A DNA stretch of 64,000 nucleotides from Tretioscincus oriximinensis (Eukaryota > Chordata > Lepidosauria > Squamata > Gymnophthalmidae): the NCBI GenBank assembly GCA_022410635.1, contig JAJVDF010000777.1, positions 388,146 to 452,145 of the forward strand. Reading direction: 5' to 3'. This document shows, piece by piece, positions 33,885 through 42,992 of this stretch. The notes below the pieces were generated by a model that worked only from the letters and a program-made list of their open reading frames with translations, had not been told where the DNA came from and did no database searches. The position numbers were made by a program, and so were the translations under genes. Position 1 is the first letter of the stretch. Each line of letters begins with the position of its first letter.

Positions 33885-34365
33885 TTATGAAGTTGGTGTA
33901 GTTAGAGAGACAGGTGCTTCCCTGTGGTGGCTCCTTGAATTCTAGAGAAATAGCCGTGTTAGTCCAGTAGAAAGTCCAGCAAAGGGGCTAGTAGCACTTT
34001 GAGACTAACAGGAGAAAATTGGGTGGCATAAGAAGAAGTCAACGTGTCTACGAAAGCTTATGCCACCCACTTTTCTCCTGTTAGTCTCAAAGTGCTACTA
34101 GCCCCTTTGCTGGACCTCCTTGAATTCTGAAACTCTCTTTCCTCAGAAATAGACCAGGTGCCATCCCTGAACACCTTTCAGCATCTTTTTAGAAACGTTT
34201 TGTTTACCCAGAGGCTTGGGGATGAATTCTGTTCCGTTTTCTCTCTTCTGTTATATTTATTGCAAATTTTGTTTTTTACACAGGTTTACTGATTTTTATG
34301 TTTACTTACTACCTATGAATTTGGATTAGAGTGGAATATAAATAAATAACTTTGAAAGGAAAGAA
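33885..34365 (+). mobile_element. L2-like LINE 3' end split by a Penelope-like insertion
   Basis: Left half CTTCCCTGTGGTGGCTCCTT and right half GAAACTCTCTTTCCTCAGAA, CAGCATCTTTTTAGAAACGT then the end AATATAAATAAATAAC. The two halves are interrupted at 33944-34115. Confidence 0.6.
33944..34115. mobile_element. Foldback Penelope-like insertion with 13-bp target duplication
   Basis: The 59-bp arms 33974-34032 and 34057-34115 are reverse complements with one mismatch, around a 24-bp loop. The target duplication CTCCTTGAATTCT lies at 33931-33943 and 34116-34128, exact. Sequence is of the AGAAATAGCCGTGTTAGTCC / GAGACTAACAGGAGAAAA family. Confidence 0.88.
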
Positions 34366-34549
34366 GTACCAGTCATACTGGGTTCACCAGGGTAAATATA
34401 TTCTTAGACGTGTCTTAAAGATGTGATAGCAAAGTTTCTCATGCAAAGCAATTTTCCAGACTACATGGTAGCACCAACTGATTGGCTGATTATAGCTATC
34501 TGCTGAGGTGTCATTATTAATCTTTGATCTGTAATACTATAGCCATAAG

Positions 34550-34950
34550 AATATCAGAGGAGCCCTGTTGAATGGGGCCAGAGTAGCTCATTTAGACCAG
34601 CCTTCTGTCTCACCCAGTAGCCCACCAATTGCCCTTGGGCATCTCAAACAGAAGGAGGAGGCAAAACCTCCTCCCTCCCCATAAGGGGATCCCTGCTGAA
34701 TGAAGCCACAGCCCATCTAGTCCACCCTTCAGAAGGAGAGGTAAATTCTTCATTTGTTCTCAACTCCTGGAATGGGCCCTGCCATAGTCTACCCTGGTCC
34801 ACCTATTGTCCCTAAGCATCTGCCTAGGCACCCTAGGATCCTGCAGGCAGGATCAAGAGAGCCAGCTTTTGATATACTTGACTTCCATGCATTTGTCTAT
34901 TCCTATCTAAAAGCTAACCAGGCTGCTAGGTACCACTACTATTTCTGGAA
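34550..34950 (-). mobile_element. CR1-like LINE 3' end
   Basis: GAGGAGCCCTGTTGAATGGG through AAAAGCTAACCAGGCTGCTA, minus orientation, with an inner repeated terminus near 34689. Confidence 0.82.
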
Positions 34951-34954
34951 CCAA

Positions 34955-35490
34955 AGTGCATCACGAATGATCAAGGGCCTGGATCACCTCCCATATGAAA
35001 TCTGTCTGCAGCGTCTGGGCCTCTATAGCCTTGAAAAACAACATTTAAGAAGTGATCTGACTGAAGTGTATAAAATCATGCATGGGATGGATAAGGTGAA
35101 TAAAGGACAAATATTTTCTGTATCACACAACACTAGGACCAGGGGTTGTTCCTTGAACCTGAAGGGCAGAAGAGTGAAGACAGACAAAGGAAAGTATTTT
35201 TTTCATCCAGAGGGTCATTGGTCTGTGGAATTCACTTCCAGAAGAGGCGGTGGTGGTAGCTGGATAAAGCCTGGATAGATTTAAGAGAGGATTAGACACA
35301 TTTATGTTAGCCAAGGGTATAAATACCATTTTACCATTTGCAGGGAGTCACGAACAGGAGCAGCATATTTTGCTTACCTCTGTTCGGACTGCCCAGGTGC
35401 ATCTGGTGGGCCTTTGTGTGACACAGAATGCTGGACTCGATGGGCTGTGGCCTGATCCAGTATGGCTCTTCTTATGTTCTTATGTTCTTA
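34955..35490 (+). mobile_element. CR1-like LINE 3' fragment
   Basis: Frame pieces SRMIKGLDHLPYEICLQRLG, LYSLEKQHLRSDLTEVYKIM and VSHNTRTRGCSLNLKGRRVK, then a UTR ending TCTTATGTTCTTATGTTCTT. It lies head to head with the preceding copy. Confidence 0.88.
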
Positions 35491-35830
35491 AATAGCTACT
35501 AGGATGGATCTCTTGATCTTTGCCTCCAGGATGGAGCAATAGTCAGGATTCTTGAAATACTACTTGCAGGAAGTTGAGAATAGGCGAGATTTTGCCTTCT
35601 TGCTTGAGATGCCCAGGTACAATTGGTAAGCTTCTGTGTGAGACAAAAGGCTGGACAAGATGGCCTCTGGCCTGATTCAGCAGGGCTCTTTTGAGGCTCT
35701 TATGTTCTTATAAGGAACCCTGCTGTATCTGGACTCAGTCCAGCATCCTGTCTCCCCAGTTGCTTCTGGGCATCTCAAGCAAGAGACCAACACAGAGGTG
35801 ACACCTGGACATCCATTTTAGTATCCATAC
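35491..35830. mobile_element. More CR1-like 3' UTR pieces
   Basis: A plus-strand tail from AATAGCTACTAGGATGGATC to about 35710, then a minus-strand piece to 35830. 35831-36223 is AT-rich unique DNA. Confidence 0.7.
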
Positions 35831-36223
35831 CCAGGCTCCATGATTCTAATTGGCAAGCAGATATATATGCATATATCATTTTATATACATGTAAAACACA
35901 TATATACAAAATCTTGTAACAAATAGTCCAGCCTTTTATCTGTAATTAGTAAAACTTTACTTTCAGTCAGACACAGGCTTGTGTAGTGATACAGTTTAAC
36001 ATACAGTAAGTGTTCTCTATTTTTTCACAAAGACAGTATTTTAACATTCATATATATGTTTCTCAGTGATCAAGCTAATCAACCTGAACTAGACTCATAA
36101 AGCATATTTGTTTCTCTTGTCAATGCTTAACTGTCATAATTGCTCTGTGACTGCTGGTTCATAGAGGTTTTGAATTCAACCAATCCCATGCTTGCATGCC
36201 AGGCTGTAAAATCCGTCTAATCT

Positions 36224-36835
36224 CATAAGAACATAGAGGAGCCCTAGAGCAGTGGTTCTCATCCTTTATAATGCCGTGACCCCGCAATATAGTTCCTCAT
36301 GTTGCGGTGACCCCAATTTTGGTGGCTACTTCAAAACTGTAATTTTGCTACATTTATGATTCGGAATGTAAATACCTGATATGCATTATGTATTTTCATT
36401 GCTACAAATCAAACATAATTTAAACATCGTGATTAATCACAAAAACAATATTTAATTATATGTTGAGAAATATTTATTACTAATTCCAATAAATAATATT
36501 GGGAAAACATGGCTTTAGATGACCCCTGTGTTTTGGTCGTTCGACCCCCGCCGGAGTTGCGACCCACAGGTTGAGAACCGCTGCCCTAGAGGATCTGGTC
36601 ACTGTCCAACTAGTCAACCATCTATCACACATTGGCCCATCAATTGCTTCTGGGCATTTCAAGCAGAAGGTGAAGGCAAAACCTTCAGTTGCTCTCCACA
36701 ACCTGCAGTTGGCTTTTAGAGGCCTCGTGCTTACTTCTCCAAGCTGGAGTTAGTACCTGGGCAGCCATACTTGTCCCCCATGAATTTATCCAACTCACCA
36801 GCACCACTTCTAAATTTCACCAACCTCTAAACCAG
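36224..36835 (-). mobile_element. CR1-like LINE 3' end split by a hAT element
   Basis: CATAAGAACATAGAGGAGCC is followed after the hAT by TTGGCCCATCAATTGCTTCT and AGCAGAAGGTGAAGGCAAAA. Confidence 0.8.
36250..36583. mobile_element. SPIN-like hAT transposon, non-autonomous
   Basis: 334 bp. The left end is CAGTGGTTCTCATCC and the right end is GGTTGAGAACCGCTG, inverted termini typical of SPIN-type hAT elements. Internal phrases GTTCCTCATGTTGCGGTGAC and GGTCGTTCGACCCCCGCCGG also fit. The 8-bp target duplication CCCTAGAG at 36242-36249 and 36584-36591 is exact. No transposase is present. Confidence 0.93.
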
Positions 36836-37194
36836 TGATGGCCAACGAGTGACACTCCAGATGTTCCTGAACTACAACTCCCAACATCCCCTTTGGTTTA
36901 GCAGAGGGCTTGTGGTGATCCCTCCATGTAGCAAACCCACAGCTTCCATGGAGTGTCCCCCACACCTTGTTTTCCTTCCAGTTTCCTGCATTCTTGTCCA
37001 CAGAGTTAACCCAAGCCAGTTAATATAGCTTTCAATATGTTTCTTAGTATTATATCTGCTTTTGACAGGAAATCTTATCTACATCCACTGTCACCATTAA
37101 TCTTCATGACTTTTAAGCCTCTGAATGACACAGATACGTGTGGCTTTTATAACAATAAAGATATAACTTTAACACATAACACATAGCCAACCCA

Positions 37195-37378
37195 GCTCTA
37201 GCCAACCCAGCTATTCGAAAGCAAGAATTGCAAGAAATTGCAACTGACTGCAAGTAGATACATGGGAACCACCATAGCCTGGTGGGGAAGATAGAATGGA
37301 AGCCTTCAGGCAAAATATATCCTTGTAAGCCGCTTTGAGTCCCTTTGAAAGGTGAGAAAAGCGGGGTATAAGAACCCT
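37195..37378 (+). mobile_element. tRNA-derived SINE, 5' truncated
   Basis: CTAGCCAACCCAGCTATTCG, GATACATGGGAACCACCATA and the tail AGCCGCTTTGAGTCCCTTTG, then GAGAAAAGCGGGGTATAA, running into a CTT tract. Confidence 0.82.
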
Positions 37379-37520
37379 CTTCTTCTTCTTCTTCTTCTTC
37401 TTTTTCTTCTTCTTCTTCTTCTTCTTCATCTTCATCTTCTTCTTCATCTTCTTCTTCATCTTCATCTTCTTCATCTTCTTCATCATCTTCATCTTCTTCA
37501 TCTTCTTCTTCTTCTTCTTA
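37379..37520 (+). repeat. (CTT)n with ATCTTC units
   Basis: CTT triplets interspersed with CATCTT. On the transcript strand it supplies about ten UCAU tetramers. It may have expanded from the SINE tail. The flanking phrases TTAGCAGAGGG and AACCCACAGCTTCCATG-like recur at 36898 and 37518, so the SINE and repeat sit in a local duplication. Confidence 0.9.
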
Positions 37521-38022
37521 GCAGAGGGGCTTGCGGTGATCGCTCCATGTAGCCAACCCTCAGCTTCCATGAAGTGTCCCCCACATCTTGCTTTCCTTCC
37601 AGTTTCCTGCATTCTTGTCCACCATGTTAACCCAATCCGGATAATATAGCTTTCAATATGTTTCTTAGTATTATATATCTGTTTCTGACAGGAAATCTTA
37701 TCTACATCCACAGCCACCATTAATCCTCATGAACCTTCAGGCCTGCTCAGCTGATAATCACTGCTGGTTTTTCATTTGGCCTGTATTTCCAGCCTTTATT
37801 AACTCTTATCATTTCCAGGCCTTAACAGTCCTGGGAGTGGAATGGAATGTTGGGAGTTGTGGTTGAGGAACATCTGGCGTGTCGCCCGTCAGCCATCACT
37901 GGGCTAGGTGAAAAAAGTCCTCCTCACCATCCCATACCTACAATGTGGGTGAGAGTAGCTCCACATCTTCTATCTTAAAGAGGGGCCTGCCCTTACCACC
38001 ATCCTGCAAAAAATAGGCCGTT

Positions 38023-38096
38023 GTTACCATGTCAATAGGTTCTCAAGGCCTGCCACCATTCCTGGAAACGTTGCCGCTATGGGTTGCCATGACAAC
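38023..38096. promoter_or_regulatory. Two RFX-type X-box motifs
   Basis: GTTACCATGTCAAT at 38023-38036 and GTTGCCATGACAAC at 38083-38096, 60 bp apart start to start, in otherwise unique intron sequence. Both keep the GTTRCCAT half; the second half differs slightly from the strict consensus. Confidence 0.5.
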
Positions 38097-38464
38097 CCTA
38101 GACCAGCAAGGCATTGTTGAGGCGGCAGCTGTGAGAAGGCAAGCTGCGTAAATGGAAAATCCAAGGGCCCCATTATATTTTATTTTTCCCTGACAAGAGA
38201 AGAAGGGTTTAGGGGCCAGAAGAACGTCTCTTTAGGCTTTGGGTATCCATAGCATTGGCTCTGTGGTTGCCTAAAATATCATCCTCAAAAATTAACACTC
38301 CAATTTTGTATTCTCTGTTTGTTGATGGAGGTTCATTCCCCCCAAAAAAATCATTAAAAAATGTATTTTGGTTTGTTTTTTTAAAAAGGATTCTTAATCT
38401 CAACAGAGGAAATGTCGGCGTGATAAACTCCATACTGAATCACAAGATAAAGGGCATTTCAAAA

Positions 38465-38796
38465 ACATAAGAACATAAGGGGAGCCCTGCTGAATGGGGC
38501 CAGAGCCCATCTACTCAGCATTCTGCCTCACAGAGAGGCCCACCAATTGACGGGGCAGTCTGGAACAGAAGAAGGCAAAATCTTCACCTGAAAATTCCCT
38601 TCAAATGGTATTTCAGGAGAACTGCCTGTTGCTCCATCCCAGAGGCAGTTTCAAAAGATCTACCCAGCTATTTATACCATTGGTGTCCATAAACTTATAT
38701 AACTCTGTCTTGAATCTATCCAGGCTGCTAGCTATAACCATCTCTTCTGGAAGTAAATTCCAAAGGCGGATGACCCTGTTCATCTATAGGGTCATC
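38465..38796 (-). mobile_element. CR1-like LINE 3' end (interrupted at its inner side)
   Basis: AAGAACATAAGGGGAGCCCT through CTTCTGGAAGTAAATTCCAA, then cut by a hAT at 38797; a few bases continue after 39249. Confidence 0.85.
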
Positions 38797-39241
38797 CAGT
38801 GCTTTTTTTCCACAAAAAAAGGTGACGGTACTAACGCCGGCGAGGGGGGGGCGGCGTTAGTACCGTGGGGGAGGCGGGGGGGCGGTATTAACCCGCCCCC
38901 CCGCTTAGTGGCGGGGCGCGGCGGGGGGCACGGCGGGGGGCGTGGCGTTAGCGGGGGTGCCCCCCCACCCCGCCTAAACTCCGCAGTACCCCCCGCTACC
39001 GCCCCTCGCCCCCCCACCTCAACGCAGTACCGGCCCCTTTTATTTAGGCGGGCGGGGGCGGTGTTAGTGGGGGGCGGTGTTAGCCCCCCCCCCGCCCCCC
39101 CGCCCTGCCCGCCTAAACTCTGCAGTACCGGCACCTTTTATTTAGGCGGGCGGGGGGCGGGGCGGGCGGGGCGGCCCCGCCCGCCTAAATAAAAGGTGCC
39201 AGAACTGTGTTCCGGCGCGTTCCGCCACAAAAAAAGCCCTG
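38797..39241. mobile_element. Hyper-GC hAT-type element with exact 8-bp target duplication
   Basis: 445 bp with ends CAGTGCTTTTTTTCC and AAAAAAAGCCCTG. GGGTCATC occurs at 38789-38796 and 39242-39249. The interior is almost only G and C, with repeats of ACCGGC..CCTTTTATTTAGGCGG. The hairpin CGGTACTAACGCCG (38826-38839) / CGGCGTTAGTACCG (38852-38865) is perfect. The long open frames across it are GC artefacts. Confidence 0.85.
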
Positions 39242-39295
39242 GGGTCATCACAGGTACCATCATAGGCCTGATGGTCCTTACTCATGCTTGCTTTT

Positions 39296-39432
39296 GAACA
39301 GCTAGGTTGGCTCAACCTGAGGCCAATAGAGGGCGCTCAGTCCTCTCTATGGCAGACATATGGGCCTTAAATGCCGACCTCTCTGTTGAAAGGCCATTGT
39401 TCTTAACTGCTGCACCACGGTGTCTCAATAGG
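39296..39432 (-). mobile_element. tRNA-derived SINE head
   Basis: The reverse complement carries the promoter-like CCGTGGTGCAGCAGTTAAGA, then GAGGTCGGCATTTAAGGCCC and GAGCGCCCTCTATTGGCCTC, as in the plus-strand SINE copies. Confidence 0.75.
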
Positions 39433-39560
39433 TGGAGAGTTTCAGAGCTGGGAGTTCAGGCCTACTCTCTTATTCTCCTCTGTAGACCACCTCAAGCTGC
39501 AGCAGGTGATACAGGGATTCTGATAGTAATCTGACATGCTGAGCCACCTTCCTCTTGCTG
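39433..39560 (+). repeat. Unclassified dispersed repeat (copy 1)
   Basis: AGCAGGTGATACAGGGATTC, TGATAGTAATCTGACATGCT and a CTGCAACTGGG end. It ends about 60 bp before the NOVA2 exon. Confidence 0.65.
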
Positions 39561-39622
39561 CAACTGGGATGATATTTAGAGATATTTGATATTCACTGTA
39601 TTCCACTGTTTCCTCAACATAG

Positions 39623-39789
39623 GGACCACGGAGCGTGTGTGCCTCGTCCAGGGTACCGCTGAAGCTCTCAACGCCGTGCATAACTTCATCGCAGAAAAAG
39701 TCAGAGAGATCCCGCAATCCGTGGTGAAACCAGACTCTGTGAACATCTTGCAGCCTCAAACGACGATGAATCCTGACCGGGCCAAACAA
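39623..39789 (+). CDS. NOVA2: NOVA2 coding exon, second half of KH1 and linker
   Basis: The 167-base exon completes the Gly codon and continues [31 protein letters not shown], a short variable piece, then [16 protein letters not shown]. The pieces [11 protein letters not shown] and [11 protein letters not shown] match NOVA2; NOVA1 has VCLIQGTVEAL and QTTVNPDRIKQ at these places (family knowledge). The acceptor is CAACATAG with AG at 39621-39622, a relatively weak site with few pyrimidines close by. The donor is CAA|GTAAGT, a near-consensus site with GT at 39790-39791. The exon ends on a whole codon (phase 0). It finishes the beta strand and C-terminal helix of KH1 and starts the KH1-KH2 linker. 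Copies of one dispersed repeat lie on both sides in the same orientation. Confidence 0.96.
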
Positions 39790-39894
39790 GTAAGTGGGTC
39801 ATGGGTGATGATAGGGGTGGATTCATATGTACTAGTTTGGACCAATCTCTGACCAGCTATTCTATCTGAAATGGTCCACTTGTTCAACATCCCT

Positions 39895-40140
39895 GCAGTA
39901 ATAACTGATACAATCAGTAGTTGGAGAATCTCAGAGCAGGGATTAACTGGAAAACTGCTGAGTTTTCCATCTTATTCACCTCTGTGGGCTGTTCCAAGCA
40001 GCAGCAAGTGATACGGGGATTCTGATACTAATCTGACATGCTTAGCTGCCTTCCCCTTACTGCCTTTGCATGAAAACATGTCATGTGAGAGGAAGGACCT
40101 GATAGACATTCCCACTTTCCAGGAAGCAAAAATGAACATG
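39895..40140 (+). repeat. Unclassified dispersed repeat (copy 2)
   Basis: AGCAAGTGATACGGGGATTC, TGATACTAATCTGACATGCT and GAAAACATGTCATGTGAGAG. Same orientation as copy 1, on the other side of the exon. A third copy lies at 54665-54905. Confidence 0.68.
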
Positions 40141-40199
40141 GCCAATGTAAAAGTAGACCACATTAAATTAGATTGAAGCTAAATTTAAGAATGCTTTGG

Positions 40200-40760
40200 G
40201 AGGGATTAGGGAGTCATTGAACAATTAGCAAGAATCAAGGCCTGGAACAAAATCCCTTATGAAATCATCCTGCAACATCTAGGTCTCCTCAGCTTTTAAA
40301 TGCAGTGTTTAAGAGGGGATCTGACTGAAGTGTACAGTATTGGCTGGATAAGGGTGATAGGGAACAAGGTTTTTTCTATCACACATCAATAGAACCAGGG
40401 AGCGCTCTATGAAGCTGATGGGCAGAAGAGTTAGGATAGCAATGGGAATTTGTTTGCTACCCAGAGGGTCACACTGGTCTATGGGATTTACTTCCAGACA
40501 TAGTGGTGGTAGCTAGAAGCTTGGATAGTTTCAAGACAGAATTAGATAAATCAGTGGAAGACATGTGTGAATCAATAGCTAGTAGGATGGATCTTTTGAT
40601 CCTGCCTCTGGTAAGGAGTGACAGGTAGGATTCCTGAAATGGCATTGGGAGTCGACAACAGGTGAGGGTTTTGCCTTCTTGTACTTAAGATACCCAAGAG
40701 CTATTGGTGGGCCACAGGGTAAGACAGAATGCTGGATTAGAAGGGGTTGTGGCCTCATTA
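40200..40760 (+). mobile_element. CR1-like LINE 3' fragment
   Basis: GAAATCATCCTGCAACATCT, TTAAGAGGGGATCTGACTGA and TCTATCACACATCAATAGAA, then the UTR to GGATTAGAAGGGGTTGTGGC. Confidence 0.85.
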
Positions 40761-41640
40761 TTTATTAAATAAAGAAATAATAATTATATATATAACCATC
40801 CACCAATGTATAATTATATTTATATTCATAATTAATATAGTATTAATATTAATAACTAAAAATAAATTATAAATTATAATTATAAATTATTATAAGAAGT
40901 ATGTGATTTCTCCTGATGGCAGTTGAGGAAGAACTCATTAGTTAGGAAGGAGGAAATTCCCTGAAATAGGTCTCCTTTGTTTTGCTAGAGTGAATTTTTT
41001 TAAAAGGTTAAAAAAAAGAATTACATTTGTCCCTTGGATTTTCTCTACTTAGCTTAAGAAAAATTGCTCAAGACTAGAACGGGAACCCTAAGCCAATTTT
41101 GAAATCGGTAAAGGCAGAGAAGAGATTGTAAAAAAAAAAAAGATAGAATATAATGATTACAAAAATACGGAAAGAGTTTGCAGAAATTGGCTCTATATAT
41201 TCTTCCTGTTAGCACAAAAAAAGAGAAAGTGACATAGAGAAAGAGAGAATAACAAGACATCCCTCCCACGTTTGTGTGTCCAGTCCAGAAGGGGCCAGAG
41301 AGCAGCTTTTCATTGTCATGGGGTTGTGCCGTTGTCATGGAAATAAAAAGAGTGTCCATTCAGGCCTCCAAGCTGAAAGCAAGGATTATGGCGATTGCAC
41401 TTCAGCGCATGGACATGTGTTCACACTGCTGCTAGGAGAGCCATCAGTACACAAGGAGCCCTGCTCCTATCACCTGATTTCCAACTTTTTCTTCCAAAAA
41501 CGTGACATTTCCTTAATGTAGGTCAACCAATATGTGCATGTATTATTTGTCAAAGTATCTACAGCCACCTGCCCGTCGCCTGGAGGTCTTAGGATGGGCA
41601 TCACGTCCGTTGGAGTGAATAACATCAAATAGAAGATAAT
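40761..41640. other. AT-rich then unique sequence, no gene
   Basis: 40761-40900 is AT-rich low complexity. 41281-41350 contains the X-box-like GTTGTCATGGAAAT (41331-41344). The rest is not recognised. Confidence 0.5.
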
Positions 41641-41885
41641 TAAAAGGAGGGGTATCAGAGTTTGCAGCCTCATGTGTTGGCCATGTGGAGAGGGGTGGGC
41701 ACCCTTCACTGGCCTCAGCATCAGCCAACCCAGTTTTTTGAAAGCAATGTGCAAGTAGATAAATGGGTACCACCACAGGGTGGTGGGGAAGATAGAATAG
41801 ATGTAAGCCTTTGGGCGAAAAAAAAACCTTTGAGTTCCTTTGGATGAGAACGGCAGGGTATAAAACCCAGGTTCTTCTTCTAAAA
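41640..41885 (+). mobile_element. tRNA-derived SINE
   Basis: GGTGGGCACCCTTCACTGGC, CAGCATCAGCCAACCCAGTT, ATAAATGGGTACCACCACAG and the tail GAGTTCCTTTGGATGAGAAC, then GGTATAAAACCCAGGTTC. Confidence 0.82.
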
Positions 41886-42089
41886 TGTAGTCCATTTAAC
41901 TTAGTGCGGGAGTGGCTTTGAAGATGTTTTCTGAAAAATTCTCGTTCAGCACCCTTAACTCTGTGGAGGAAAAGTCTTTCAGGCAGTGAAAATAGCTATT
42001 AATTAACATTCTTTTGAATGGTTCCCTTCCTTTCCATCTCTTCCCTCATACCTACCCTTTCTTTCCTTCCTCCTTCCCTTCTCTCCAGG

Positions 42090-42325
42090 CAGTCTGGTGT
42101 AGTGGTTAGAGTGTCAGACTCTTAGATGGAAGACTCTTGGTTCAGTTCCACTCTTCTCCACAAAGCCAGCTGGGTGACCTTGGGCTGGTCCCAATTCTTC
42201 GGAACTCTCTCAGCCCCATCTACTTCACAAAGTGTCTGTAGTGAAGAGAAGAAAAGAAGGTTATGGAAGCCGCTTTGATTCCCTTCAGGTTGAGAAAAGC
42301 AGAGTATAAACACCAATCTCTCCTT
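42090..42325 (+). mobile_element. Sauria-type tRNA-derived SINE
   Basis: A box TGGTGTAGTGGTTAGAGTGT, B box-like TTGGTTCAGTTCCACTC, AGCTGGGTGACCTTGGGCTG, then GAAGCCGCTTTGATTCCCTT and GAGAAAAGCAGAGTATAAA. The best preserved copy in the window. Confidence 0.92.
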
Positions 42326-42992
42326 CTCTTTCCCCACTATCCCTCAGAATATTTGCTTTCCTATTCCCTCTCTCTCTGCTCCACTCTCCCTTCCTACTTT
42401 TTTCCCTGTCTCACTCCCTGTCTTCTCTCCTTTATTTCCCTGACTCTCCCTCCATTCTCTCCCTCCTTCTCCCTCTCCTCTTCCACTGCTTTCCTTGCCG
42501 CCCTTCCTGCCTTTCCTTTTTCTCTCTCCCCTCCTTTTCCTTGCCACCTCCCTCCCTTCTTTCCCTTCCTCCCTTCCCATTCTCTCCCTCTCTCCTTCCA
42601 GTCTTCTGTCCACCCGCTGGGATGAAGAACTTTCCCTTATTTTGCCTTCTGCCTGCTTTTCCCTTTCCATTAATCCAGCCCCACCACTCTGTGGGCTGGG
42701 AGAGGAGAAAGATTTTGAGAAGCGTCTGGCTTGATTATGTAAGAGCATTTCCTTGCTAAATCTGTGCTGCTTTCTCCTCCTGAGCTGTTATGTAAAGGCA
42801 GCAGCAGGGCCCTTTGCTAGAGAACCCCCAAGACATCTTTAGATACGCACCCTTACACACACCCTCCCTCTGTTGTTCCACAACTGGCCAGTGCCTGCCG
42901 AAATCTTACAGAAGATCCAGTAGAAACCCAGAAACTCCGCCCCTCCCAGCTTTTTCCTCACCCTAACTTTGGTCCTGTCCCCACTGAGCCTT
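42326..42992. other. Pyrimidine-rich tract and unique sequence
   Basis: A CT-rich irregular repeat to about 42605, then unique DNA. The Arg/Glu- and Pro/Ser-rich frames here follow base composition. Confidence 0.7.

Noticed and set aside
34754..35278. 174-residue frame with reverse-transcriptase-like end
   Set aside because: A fusion of two oppositely oriented CR1 fragments, not a host gene.
38605..39192. 195-residue Gly/Pro/Arg-rich open frame, and its 116-residue antisense
   Set aside because: Runs from a CR1 remnant into the hyper-GC hAT; absence of stops follows from GC content.
42090..42160. Possible tRNA gene
   Set aside because: Promoter boxes belong to a Sauria-type SINE head; no cloverleaf acceptor and the SINE tail follows.
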